Shown piece by piece: positions 27,738 through 35,621 of a DNA stretch of 46,603 bases (its first letter is position 1; each line of letters opens with the position of its first letter). The stretch comes from Methylomonas koyamae (lineage in GTDB: Bacteria > Pseudomonadota > Gammaproteobacteria > Methylococcales > Methylomonadaceae): positions 1 through 46,603 of the forward strand of contig NZ_LUUK01000002.1 of assembly GCF_001644025.1 (NCBI RefSeq), in the 5' to 3' direction. A model generated the notes under the pieces. It did not search any database. It was not told where the DNA came from and was given only the letters and a program-made list of their open reading frames with translations. A program made the position numbers and the translations under genes.

Positions 27738-28297
27738 GTGTCTGTTGATTATTTTGGCAAGTATTTTAGTGATCAAGGTTTTGATTTTACTCGACTGCTA
27801 AATGACGATTTTTTCAGCCTGTGAGAATACTATTCAACGCAAAGCATTACGTTTCGGCCTCGAAGTTGCTGGTAGTCGCAATTGACTCCATGAGCCATAT
27901 TGAATATGGCGAAATTCCAGAAAATACGTTTATAAAGTGGCTCAAAGAATATTCAGACATTCAATCTCTAGGAGTCACAGCAGAAGAGTTGTGGGAGCAC
28001 AGAAACTCATTGCTTCATATGAGTAACTTGAAGTCAAGAAGGGTGGCTTCCGGAAAAACGCGCGCCTTGGTTGCCTATGTTGGTGAACTTCACCCAGACG
28101 TAAAGCTGGATCAAACGAACACTGGTTATTACAATTTATATTCACTGATTAAAGTTATTGGTAATGCATGTGGCGCGTGGTGTTTAACATACGATAAAGA
28201 CCGAAAGAAAATCCATACATTTGTAGCTCGTTATGACCTAATTGCATCTGACGCTAGAATGCTAAATATTGAATATGAAGTTCCAAAAAATAGCTAA
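27738..28297 (+). pseudogene. HEPN-like protein split by a -1 frameshift
   Basis: The first frame starts at GTG 27738, with AGGAG 5 nt before it; ATG 27723 is an in-frame alternative. It reads SVDYFGKYFSDQGFDFTRLL and stops at TGA 27822. The rest lies in the -1 frame to TAA 28297. The frames meet at T-TTT-TTC (27809-27815). A -1 slip or one extra T joins them smoothly (NDDFFQPVRILFNAKHY) into a 186-residue protein. Near the middle, EHRNSLLHMS carries R-N-x3-H, the Rx4H catalytic motif of HEPN RNases, in a mostly helical context. A defence or toxin RNase is possible. Base content is AT-rich. Confidence 0.6.
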
Positions 28298-28365
28298 CAA
28301 AGTAATCAAACTGATGGTTTTTAAGTTGCATTTTCGCCATTCCGCTACGCTCCATTTTATGGCTA
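28294..28365 (+). other. possible integron attC-like remnant at the stop of the HEPN-like gene
   Basis: The stop codon lies inside GCTAACAAAGTAATCAAAC, like the RYYYAAC core and following bases of attC sites in cassette genes. GCCAT...ATGGC arms follow near 28337-28363. No matching GTTRRRY end is found: the MITE-like repeat begins at 28366. Evidence is by eye only. Confidence 0.3.
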
Positions 28366-28479
28366 AAGCCCGCGTAGGGCGCATTAGCGATAGCGTAATG
28401 CGCCGAATAATTAAAAGCCAACATGCGGCGCAATACGGCTTCGCCTATTGACGCCCTACGATTACGCCTTACGGCCTTA
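28366..28479 (+). repeat. MITE-like interspersed repeat, copy 2
   Basis: About 114 bp with outer inverted arms CGTAGGGCG/CGCCCTACG and an inner GGCGCATTA/TAATGCGCC hairpin. It matches 29486-29598 almost exactly in the same orientation and 19217-19319 in reverse. No open frame of its own. It lies 10 bp before the DUF4238-like gene. Confidence 0.85.
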
Positions 28480-28489
28480 GAACAAGCTC

Positions 28490-29422
28490 ATGAGTACCGG
28501 CGAATCAAAACCAAAACGACACCACTGGTGGCCTATGTCGCAGTCAAGACATTGGACTGATACAAAAGGCCTTGTTCACATCACACGTCGCGATGGTACA
28601 ACTTTCAAAGCTAGTCCAGTGAACATAGCCGTTGAGTCGGAGCTGTATACTCGCTTCGACGAGGATGGGCAAAAAGACACTGCAATTGAAGAGTGGTTTG
28701 CAAAAGAAATCGATGGCCCATCCACAAGAATCATCGAGCACTTTTTGGACCCAGACAACACGCGACGACGGCCATTTCGAGGAGATCCCGCCAAAGCAAA
28801 AACGACACGCGAGCTTGGATTTCGCGTCAACGACTACTTTGAGGAAATCGTCTTACCGCAAGAGATACGAACGTTAACTGCAAGGTACCTGGCAGCCCTG
28901 CTCGTTCGCCACCCGCAGTATCTGGGAAAGCTACAGCGCTTCCATGCCCAAGCCGACTCCGACACCCGCCTCGTTCGTGAGCGAGCGTTAGCCAACATGC
29001 TTACGATCTACGAAACCTACACAAACGCCATCAGCCGAGCCGAACTCATGATTACCAAACGAGTTGGGACGAACGAGTACATTTACGCCGATGGCGGCCT
29101 TTCCATTCAAGAGCCCTGGCTTACTGAGTCCGGAATTCCATTTGACATTCACGCGCCCTTGACGCCAGACATAGCCATTCAGGTCTTCCCAATACCTCAC
29201 ATTGACACGCTGCATCGCGCATTGGTTGGAGAATCTACCAATCAGGGCGTATCTCGCCAAAATCGGATAATGCTGGGCATTGCAAGACGATTTGTCTTCA
29301 CGAGACAAGCACCTCCAACGGGATTCATAGCAGCCAATTTCGGCAAACCCGCACCAAAAAACATCGGCCGGCACATGGTGAACGGACGCGTCCAAGTCAC
29401 CTACGATCCCACTCGAGAGTAG
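28490..29422 (+). CDS. DUF4238-like protein
   Basis: A 310-residue protein. It opens with KPKRHHWWPMSQSRHW, which fits the K-x-H-x-x-P opening of DUF4238 proteins (a presumed metal-binding or nuclease-like His motif). The body is helical with EEIVLPQEIRTLTARYLAALLVRHP and a C-terminal mixed region. Function unknown in the family; members are frequent in variable, defence-rich regions. It lies alone between two direct copies of the MITE-like repeat. Base content is intermediate between the host genes and the AT-rich island genes. Confidence 0.65.
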   Translation: MSTGESKPKRHHWWPMSQSRHWTDTKGLVHITRRDGTTFKASPVNIAVESELYTRFDEDGQKDTAIEEWFAKEIDGPSTRIIEHFLDPDNTRRRPFRGDPAKAKTTRELGFRVNDYFEEIVLPQEIRTLTARYLAALLVRHPQYLGKLQRFHAQADSDTRLVRERALANMLTIYETYTNAISRAELMITKRVGTNEYIYADGGLSIQEPWLTESGIPFDIHAPLTPDIAIQVFPIPHIDTLHRALVGESTNQGVSRQNRIMLGIARRFVFTRQAPPTGFIAANFGKPAPKNIGRHMVNGRVQVTYDPTRE

Positions 29423-29433
29423 GAAGCGATTTA

Positions 29434-29485
29434 CGGTGACGCCTAACCCCTCGCTCAACCCCCGACCCGCTACCGCAGACACCCT
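29434..29485 (+). other. possible attC-like 5' half after the DUF4238-like gene
   Basis: Just after the stop codon, GACGCCTAACCCCTCGCTCA contains GCCTAAC (matching RYYYAAC) and resembles the start of attC sites in chromosomal integrons. The opposite half is absent; the MITE-like repeat begins at 29486. This repeats the arrangement seen after the previous gene. Confidence 0.35.
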
Positions 29486-29598
29486 AAGCCCGCGTACGGC
29501 GCATTAGCGATAGCGTAATGCGCCGAATGATTAAAAGCCAACATGCGGCGCAATACGGCTTCGCCTATTGACGCCCTACGATTACGCCTTACGACCTT
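29486..29598 (+). repeat. MITE-like interspersed repeat, copy 3
   Basis: Direct copy of 28366-28479 with a handful of changes (CGTACGGCG instead of CGTAGGGCG, AATGATT instead of AATAATT). It ends 20 bp before the ATG of the secreted-protein gene, so it may supply leader sequence to that gene. Confidence 0.85.
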
Positions 29599-29618
29599 TC
29601 CAACTTAGGAGATCAATT

Positions 29619-30188
29619 ATGCGAGCGCTTCAATTTCCCTTAGCGATTGCGCTATTTTTTTGTTTTCTATATGCCGCAAATGCTAACGTATATCTTAATG
29701 AAATAAACGAGATTGACAATGACGAGATTGGCGTAGTCATCAATATGAAGTATTACCCGAGGGACAAACTTGTTGTATACTCATTTGAGGTCTCAAACAA
29801 AGGCAAAAACCCAATATTCTTGCCTCCCAAATATGACGCAACGACTCCACCGCACAAAGGTTTCGATCCTTTTTGCGATATCGAGCTTAAAATCAACGAC
29901 CGATGGGTTCACTGGATCGATAATCGTCGAGTTCCGGGTTGGGAAAAACAGAATGGCGGCATGACTTATTCCCCATTTTATGTAGGCACACTTCGTGTGA
30001 ATGCTCAACCCATACCATTAGAAACAAATAATCGGGAAATAAAATTTCGTTCAGTACCGACTTTTCCACAAGCCATTCGAGTAAGTTTTCCTTATAAAAC
30101 CAAATTGCAAGATAAGGACGAAAAAATCGCAATTTTTGTTTTAGAACAAAAATCCCTGGAAGAATACCGAAAACTGTTGTCTGAATAA
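29619..30188 (+). CDS. secreted hypothetical protein
   Basis: A 189-residue protein with a signal peptide (LAIALFFCFLYAANA, cleavage near residue 23). A beta-rich mature part follows, including VINMKYYPRDKLVVYSFEVSNKG, which resembles an immunoglobulin-like or DUF-type domain, and ends SLEEYRKLLSE. It starts at ATG 29619 after TTAGGAG; a longer frame to 29568 would run into the repeat and is rejected. AT-rich composition groups it with the island. No family recognised. Confidence 0.65.
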   Translation: MRALQFPLAIALFFCFLYAANANVYLNEINEIDNDEIGVVINMKYYPRDKLVVYSFEVSNKGKNPIFLPPKYDATTPPHKGFDPFCDIELKINDRWVHWIDNRRVPGWEKQNGGMTYSPFYVGTLRVNAQPIPLETNNREIKFRSVPTFPQAIRVSFPYKTKLQDKDEKIAIFVLEQKSLEEYRKLLSE

Positions 30189-30198
30189 GCCAAGAAAA

Positions 30199-30309
30199 TA
30201 GCCTCGATGGAATCGAGGATTCGAAGACATCCCCCCTGCAAGTCGCCGATGTTAGTCTCGTGACAGAACCGCCGACACCCTCGATTCCGCTAACACTGCA
30301 TCGAGGCTA
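30199..30309. repeat. 111-bp element with long terminal inverted repeats
   Basis: Left arm TAGCCTCGATGGAATCGAGG (30199-30218) pairs with CCTCGATTCC (30279-30288) and CATCGAGGCTA (30299-30309), with GCTAACACTG bulged on the right side. It could be a small transposable remnant or a structured 3' end for the gene before it. No T-tract follows. Confidence 0.65.
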
Positions 30310-30456
30310 CGCAATACCAACCAGTACGAACCTACCGCGTTGTTTCCGGCTTCGCTACGGTGATAAGCTTATGCCGGTACCCGTGGTACGCGATGCATCA
30401 CGACCGCTTGTGAAGCTGTGACGGCTTTACCGGCGCCCCTTTCGGAGTCTAGCCGG

Positions 30457-30999
30457 ATGAAAACCCTGCCCCTCAACCAAGCCTTCACGTTGATCGAACC
30501 CGGCCCGGTGGTGTGGGTGACGACCAACGACGGCCGGCGCGACAACGTGATGACTGTTTCCTGGACCATGGTGCTGGACTTCTCGCCCAAATTTGCAATC
30601 GCGACCGGGCCGTGGAACCATTCCTATCAAGCGCTTCGCGACACCAAGGCCTGTGTGCTGGCGATTCCGACGCTGGACTTGCTCGACCGGGTGGTCGGCA
30701 TAGGCATTTGCTCGGGCAGCGATACCGACAAATTCGCCAAATTCGGTTTGACCGCCCTACGCGGCCAGCTCGTCGCGGCGCCTTTAATCCAAGAATGCTT
30801 AGCGAACATCGAATGCCGGGTGATCGACATCGTCGAACGCCATAACATCGTCGTGCTGGAAGGGCTGGCCGCTTACCTGGACGACGAACGCGCGGAACGC
30901 CGCACCCTGCACGCAGTCGGCGACGGCAGTTTCGTTGCCGACGGCATAAAACTGGATCGGCGGGAAATGATGGCGGCGAAATTGCCCGAAGGTATCTGA
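30457..30999 (+). CDS. flavin reductase family protein (FMN-binding split barrel)
   Basis: A 180-residue protein like the DIM6/NTAB flavin reductases. The N-terminal GPVVWVTTNDGRRDNVMTVSW and the conserved KFAIATGPWNHSY/L segment form the FMN site. A typical role is to reduce FMN with NAD(P)H for a partner monooxygenase, but none is adjacent. ATG 30457 is chosen because homology begins there; the frame is open 13 codons further upstream. Composition is back to the host's GC-rich level. Confidence 0.87.
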   Translation: MKTLPLNQAFTLIEPGPVVWVTTNDGRRDNVMTVSWTMVLDFSPKFAIATGPWNHSYQALRDTKACVLAIPTLDLLDRVVGIGICSGSDTDKFAKFGLTALRGQLVAAPLIQECLANIECRVIDIVERHNIVVLEGLAAYLDDERAERRTLHAVGDGSFVADGIKLDRREMMAAKLPEGI

Positions 31000-31342
31000 T
31001 CGCCCATCCGGGCGGCTATGAGCTTCAGTAAGCCTCTCTGCCGGCCCGCAAAGGTGTCCTCGCCCTGGCCCATGCAGAGCATTCGGTGGGAGCAAGGCCT
31101 TCGTCTCGACGAAGGCCTTGCTCCCGGAGTGACGTTCAGAGTTACCGACAGATGAGTTTCGTCCCGGAGAATGAAAAAACTGCGCGTAGCAGAGGCTTTA
31201 GCGGCGACCGAGAGCTTTCCAACATTGGCACCTCCGGATAGCGCTCAACGGCTTTCGGAGTAAAAATTGACGGCGATATTTCTCACAAGGGCTAAATGAC
31301 TTGGCGAAGTATGGTCAACTCGCGGCCTTGGCAGGTTCGGAC
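31000..31342. repeat. intergenic region with an 18-bp perfect hairpin
   Basis: At 31088-31125 the arms GGGAGCAAGGCCTTCGTC and GACGAAGGCCTTGCTCCC surround a 2-nt loop, an almost perfect 38-bp cruciform. There is no T-tract, so a REP-type repeat is likelier than a terminator. A 30-codon frame at 31171 was judged unconvincing. Nothing else is seen. Confidence 0.7.
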
Positions 31343-32293
31343 CTATAGGTTTCGTTGGAAAAAACGAACCGTTTTTTGTCGGGCTATATAAGCTTGTTCA
31401 ACATTCGGCGTCAAATTAACCACGCCGCCCAGCCCAAGATGGGCAAAGCTATCGGACACAGTGATCGGCACCATAAGTCTATCCCAAGCGTGTTCGGAGC
31501 CAGGATAACTGACCACATTGATGATCGCTTGTTCGTCGTTGGTTAAACTGGCTTTCAGTGTTTCGCAGGGTGCCGGACTTTCGTCGTAGCCGTCCATCTC
31601 TCCAATTTGAATCATTATTGGGGCTCCGGTTAGAGGATTACCGGCTTGTCCACCAAAACTGAAATACGGAAGGCTTGGGTTGTTATAGCCATAACATACG
31701 GGATAGTTTGCTACATGAGCTGCAAATCTAAGGTCAGCACCATATCTTTGAGAAACCACCTCAGTAGCGCTAGCCATGGTCATAACCCCTCCCCAGGAAA
31801 AGCCCAACACACCAATGCGATCTGGATCTATATAGGGCAGCTGACTCAAGAACTCTAACGCGGCAAACGCGTCAGGGTAGGTCAGAATGGGCAATGCTGG
31901 ACGATTAGCCGCCGATGAGACTCCACGGGCTTCCCACATGTCAATTTCCAACGTAGCAATACCGCCTTCATTAAGTTCGGTAGCGTAAAAATCGCCACGC
32001 GAATCAATGCCGCTAGACCCGTGAAGGATCACGACAGCGGGAAACCGGTGTTTTTTTGAACGGCAGCGTTGCTCGGCCGGTAGCATCAGCTTACCTTTTA
32101 CGGTAAGCGGTCCTTGATCGACAACTCCGCCCGGTATGCTGGGATTAAATGCCAATTTGATGGATTCCAATTCAACAAACTCGATTCGTGGCTTGCCGTC
32201 CTCGCCACAACGCGCGTCGTTATCAGCCAGAGCAGCGCTGGTAATACTCAACAAAACAATGCCAGCCAATAAAATGTGCAGATATTTCCTCAT
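31343..32293 (-). CDS. secreted dienelactone hydrolase-like alpha/beta hydrolase
   Basis: A 316-residue protein with a signal peptide (LLAGIVLLSITSAALA). The alpha/beta-hydrolase core has the oxyanion region AVVILHGSSGI, nucleophile motif GFSWGG and the catalytic His in GSEHAWDR; the acid is probably in the MDGYDE segment. True dienelactone hydrolases use Cys, so this is a serine-type relative; the substrate is unknown. ATG 32293 follows GAGGACCAC and gives a clean signal peptide, so it is preferred to the upstream codon at 32323. Confidence 0.85.
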   Translation of the reverse strand: MRKYLHILLAGIVLLSITSAALADNDARCGEDGKPRIEFVELESIKLAFNPSIPGGVVDQGPLTVKGKLMLPAEQRCRSKKHRFPAVVILHGSSGIDSRGDFYATELNEGGIATLEIDMWEARGVSSAANRPALPILTYPDAFAALEFLSQLPYIDPDRIGVLGFSWGGVMTMASATEVVSQRYGADLRFAAHVANYPVCYGYNNPSLPYFSFGGQAGNPLTGAPIMIQIGEMDGYDESPAPCETLKASLTNDEQAIINVVSYPGSEHAWDRLMVPITVSDSFAHLGLGGVVNLTPNVEQAYIARQKTVRFFQRNL

Positions 32294-32537
32294 TGTGGTC
32301 CTCACTTGAAATTGGATTTTCAATAAATTATCGGCTAAAACTCAGACCGATGACTAGGCGTCAACCTAATTCGCAATCGAGTATAGCAATAATCGCCCAT
32401 TCACCAAGTTTAGTGACCAAATAGTAAGACACTCGAGAATGGCACGTGAAATTTGCACACGTTTTTCATGGACTGCGCAATTTGTTAACCCTCAAGATGT
32501 TCCGTTCGATAGGCGCTGGTTGAAAGCCTAGAAAAAA

Positions 32538-33392
32538 TCACGGCGCCTTTTTCCAGCCCGCCGCAAGCGCCTGTTCGACGTTATCGAAGCAGCGTTCGCC
32601 TTTGCTGAAGTCGATGACCACGCTGGCATAGGTCGGATGGCTGGGTTCGAAGTAGAGTTTGCGATGCTTGGCCGAGATATTGCCCTTGACCGGGCAGGCG
32701 TTGGCATCGCCGTTGCCGGACTGGCCTCCCGGTTGCTCGCCGGGCCTGGGACAGGCAAACGGGGCGAAGTCGCGGTCGTAGCAAATCCGCCATTCCTTGG
32801 CCTCGCGGTCGAAGTAAACGCTGTCCTCGGGCAGTTGCGGATTGTGTAGCACGAACCAAGCCTTGCCCTGAGCTTCGTTGGTCATTTGCCGACTCGGCAG
32901 ATGCAATGCGTTATGCAGCGTCAGGGCTTTATCGAAATAGGCCTCCGGCGTGCGCAGATGTTGATCGATCATGCAGGTGCCGTGGTTCTCGAATTCGTGC
33001 TGCAACAACCACACGCTGGGCGTCATGCAGAAATATTTCGCCAGCAGCGCCCGGTCGATTTTGGGCTGGTCGCCGCCGCAGGCGCGCGGGTAGTCATTGG
33101 GTTTGACCACGCTGCCTTGTGGCCAGAGTCCGTGCAGGATGTAGCCGAAGTGGGCCTTGCCGCCGCATTGCAGATAGTCTTTTTGGCCCGGACGGCGTTG
33201 CCCTCCCTTCTGGGCACAATAGCTCGGGGCCCAGGAATAAGACAAAACATAGAACTCCGACGGCCGGTCTTGGGTTGGATCGGCGACCACATTGTAAGAC
33301 TCGTAAGTATCTTTCGGATCGACGCAGTCGGCATGGGCGAGGACGGCGACCAGCGCCAGGCAAACCGCGGCAAACAATTTGGTTAGGGACAT
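32538..33392 (-). CDS. ribonuclease T2 family protein
   Basis: A 284-residue secreted RNase with a signal peptide ending near AHA (residue 21). The two catalytic segments are HGLWPQ (His87) and HEFENHGTC (His132, Glu133, His137). The Lys usually found just before the second His is Asn136 here, which may alter activity. Even-numbered Cys in pairs suggest periplasmic disulfides. It would degrade RNA non-specifically in the periplasm or outside. ATG 33392 is placed well from GAGGAG; a GTG two codons upstream would overlap that site. Confidence 0.92.
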   Translation of the reverse strand: MSLTKLFAAVCLALVAVLAHADCVDPKDTYESYNVVADPTQDRPSEFYVLSYSWAPSYCAQKGGQRRPGQKDYLQCGGKAHFGYILHGLWPQGSVVKPNDYPRACGGDQPKIDRALLAKYFCMTPSVWLLQHEFENHGTCMIDQHLRTPEAYFDKALTLHNALHLPSRQMTNEAQGKAWFVLHNPQLPEDSVYFDREAKEWRICYDRDFAPFACPRPGEQPGGQSGNGDANACPVKGNISAKHRKLYFEPSHPTYASVVIDFSKGERCFDNVEQALAAGWKKAP

Positions 33393-33746
33393 GGACACTC
33401 CTCAGGGGGCGTTATCAGGGTTAAGCCGGCGCGCACGGGACGACGCGCGCTAGACTGATTATGCCGCGAATACTGTGACAAAATGAAGACTTTAACCCAC
33501 CAATCGGCGGATCGGCCCGGCGCGAGCGGTCGGCGTTCTATCCAAATCAAAATCTCGCGGCATACTAGCCGCTGTCAGTTTAGACCCCAGGCCGGGCCAT
33601 CGCGGGAAAGTTACCGTTCGCTAGCCGGGTTAGACGACGCGAAACGGGCGGTTAGCCTTTAACACCGGCTAGCGTTACACTTCAGCTCGGCCATGAGAAT
33701 GGCTGCGGAGTGCCTTGGTAGTTTTTTCAGCCGATAGGGGGAGAAC
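33393..33746. other. intergenic region between divergent RNase T2 and globin genes
   Basis: 354 bp that should carry both promoters. AGGGGGAG lies 5 nt before the globin ATG and GAGGAG before the RNase start. No repeats, RNA structure or coding frame stood out. Confidence 0.4.
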
Positions 33747-34316
33747 ATGAGTAACTCTTTAAAATTTAATTTGGACGACCACATACTGGCCGAATTGGTC
33801 GAAGTCTGGTTCGCCAAAATGCGCGACGATTTCCGCATTAACCGTTATTTTTACGACCGGCCGATCGCCGACCAGATCGCGTCGTTGAAGAACCTGATGC
33901 GCGCATTGCTGGCAAACCAGACCGTCGATCCGGCAACCTTGTCCAGGCTGGCGGACGAGGCGTTTACCGCGGCCTTTGCCCGAGGCAACGCCAAACCGAG
34001 TTTAGTCAACAATCGCGATTTCGCGTTTCTAGGCGCGCTGATGAACGGCAATATCGTCGGCGACGACGACGGCACGCCGCGCTTGACCTTGCTTTGCCCG
34101 GCGCATTCTCACTTTCTGCGATTGCAGCCGGTGGACGACGTTTACGACGTGGCTTTGGAGCTACTGCAAGCAACGCTGGAGCAATTGAAAATCGCCGATG
34201 AGACGGCCGTGCGCCTGATCAATTTCGTCGCGCTGGGCAAAAAGTCGCTGATGGGCAGAGGCGAGCCGATTTTTGACGACGAAGAACATTCCAGCCGTTT
34301 CAGTACCCATGGCTAA
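33747..34316 (+). CDS. truncated-hemoglobin-like protein
   Basis: A 189-residue cytoplasmic protein. The N-terminal VWFAKMRDDFRINRYFYDRP, then IADQIASLKNLM, fits the A-B-C-E helices of truncated globins (DxRINxFF pattern). AHSHFLRLQPVDDVYD in the second half fits the region of the proximal His and the following helix, and ATLEQLKIADETAVRLI the G-H end. It is longer than typical 120-residue members, with an Asp/Glu/Ser tail. A role in O2 or NO binding is plausible for a methanotroph. Heme binding is inferred, not shown. Confidence 0.6.
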   Translation: MSNSLKFNLDDHILAELVEVWFAKMRDDFRINRYFYDRPIADQIASLKNLMRALLANQTVDPATLSRLADEAFTAAFARGNAKPSLVNNRDFAFLGALMNGNIVGDDDGTPRLTLLCPAHSHFLRLQPVDDVYDVALELLQATLEQLKIADETAVRLINFVALGKKSLMGRGEPIFDDEEHSSRFSTHG

Positions 34317-34464
34317 GCTACGCTTTTAATAGTAACGGCGGCGCTACCCTCGGCAAACTTCAGTCTTGAAGATGTTTTAGCCGCGAACCGTATCTCGATA
34401 GCCTGCCGGGTTAAGCCGGTTAGGCGAACGCGGCCCGCGTTTTTATCATCCGCATTGGATTGGT

Positions 34465-35001
34465 TCACGAAGCGCGTTCCAGCAAGGCGTTACGTGCTTC
34501 GGTAATACGAATGAATTGTTCGTGGCTGCCGCCGACATCGGGATGGGTCTTTTGGGCGAGCCGGCGAAACGCGGCTTTAATTTGCGCGGCCTCCAGCACA
34601 CCTTCGAGCGGCAGGTTCAGGGTCTCCCGATGCCGCTGGTCACCGAGCGTACGGTCCTGCCCCGGATATCGAAAACGGCTCTGATTGTGACGGGCCTGGT
34701 ACTCGTACAGTCTTTCCTGAGCCGCGCGGCGCAGCTTTAACGATTCCCGGCGCAGCGCCACTTGATCCTCCCGCCATTTTTGCCGGGACATTACCGTACA
34801 GGCTTCGAAGTCTATCCAGCCGTTGGCCTCCAACCAGTCAAGATCAAACGGACCGACCATGTCGTACGGTTCCTCCAGCCAAGCGCTCTTACCCAGCGGA
34901 CCGGCTTCGACTTGGCCGATGGTCACGGTATCCACGATGCCGAGCGAGCCATTCCAAATCACCCAAAGTTCTTCTTCCTCCGGCCACGGATTTTGATGCA
35001 T
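34465..35001 (-). CDS. J-domain protein with C-terminal DnaJ domain
   Basis: A 178-residue protein. The last 60 residues (about 118-178) form a J domain: EGVLEAAQIKAAFRRLAQKTHPDVGG, with the HPD motif that stimulates DnaK ATPase. The N-terminal part (WVIWNGSLGIVDTV, WLEEPYDMVGPFDLDWLEANG) is a small acidic-aromatic domain of unknown role, followed by a charged helix RQKWREDQVALRRESLKLRR. A targeting co-chaperone for some specific client is inferred. No G/F or zinc-finger region is present. Confidence 0.88.
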   Translation of the reverse strand: MHQNPWPEEEELWVIWNGSLGIVDTVTIGQVEAGPLGKSAWLEEPYDMVGPFDLDWLEANGWIDFEACTVMSRQKWREDQVALRRESLKLRRAAQERLYEYQARHNQSRFRYPGQDRTLGDQRHRETLNLPLEGVLEAAQIKAAFRRLAQKTHPDVGGSHEQFIRITEARNALLERAS

Positions 35002-35621
35002 GGTCTTTACCTGATTGGCGAATTAACAAGAATGTTTCGGTAAAGCTGCAAGATAAATACCAAGCCGATTGACCTTCGCTGGATGCCCGCCAAACCTGGC
35101 TTGACGGCGTTTTAACGCCAATTCGCCGGTTTCGGCATTCCGTACTTAGCCGCCTATCCGGCACCGAAATGCCGACAGACTGTGGGTTTTGAAACAAGCC
35201 GGTTGCCGAGGCAAACGGCTGGAGCGAATTCCTGGCGTCGGCACCGCTTAGCCAACGGCACAATGGGCGAAATTGATCGGCCGTCAAAAAACTCGCGGCA
35301 TAAGACTCGGAACCGAGTTTACGGCGCCACTGAATATTCGGCGGATTACCGTTGGTGTCCTCCGCTTTCCCTTAATAATAAATCGCCAAACGGGAGTCCT
35401 TCGAATGGGATTTTAGGATTACGTGCACAGCGGCAAATATACGTCGATTTTTTTTACAGTAGTTTTTTAAAGGGAGTTATCGATAGGAAAAATTCTTTAT
35501 AAAACAGCCGCCTGCAAGTCAGGCATCAACCGGATTTATTATTGCTTGCCAATTGCCGGTGAAATCCAAAATCGGCTTGATCCGCGAAAAGTTATTCCCA
35601 CAGTTATTTAAGGAGAAAATC
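35002..35621. other. 620-bp intergenic region before the second exosortase-type gene
   Basis: No gene is supported. The right part (35430-35500) is rich in T/A tracts (ATTTTTTTTAC, TTTTTTAAAGGGAG) that could form an UP-type or bent promoter element for the gene at 35622. A short GC-rich stretch at 35100-35300 has several open frames that lack starts. Confidence 0.4.

Noticed and set aside
28269..28451. A 60-codon frame starting inside the HEPN-like gene
   Set aside because: It lies mostly in the MITE-like repeat.
31171..31263. A 30-codon frame starting MKKLRVAEALA
   Set aside because: GGAG is too close to the ATG and there is no support beyond length; it could be chance.
32520..32545. Terminator after the RNase T2 gene
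   Set aside because: A T-run follows the stop codon on the minus strand but the stem before it is weak.
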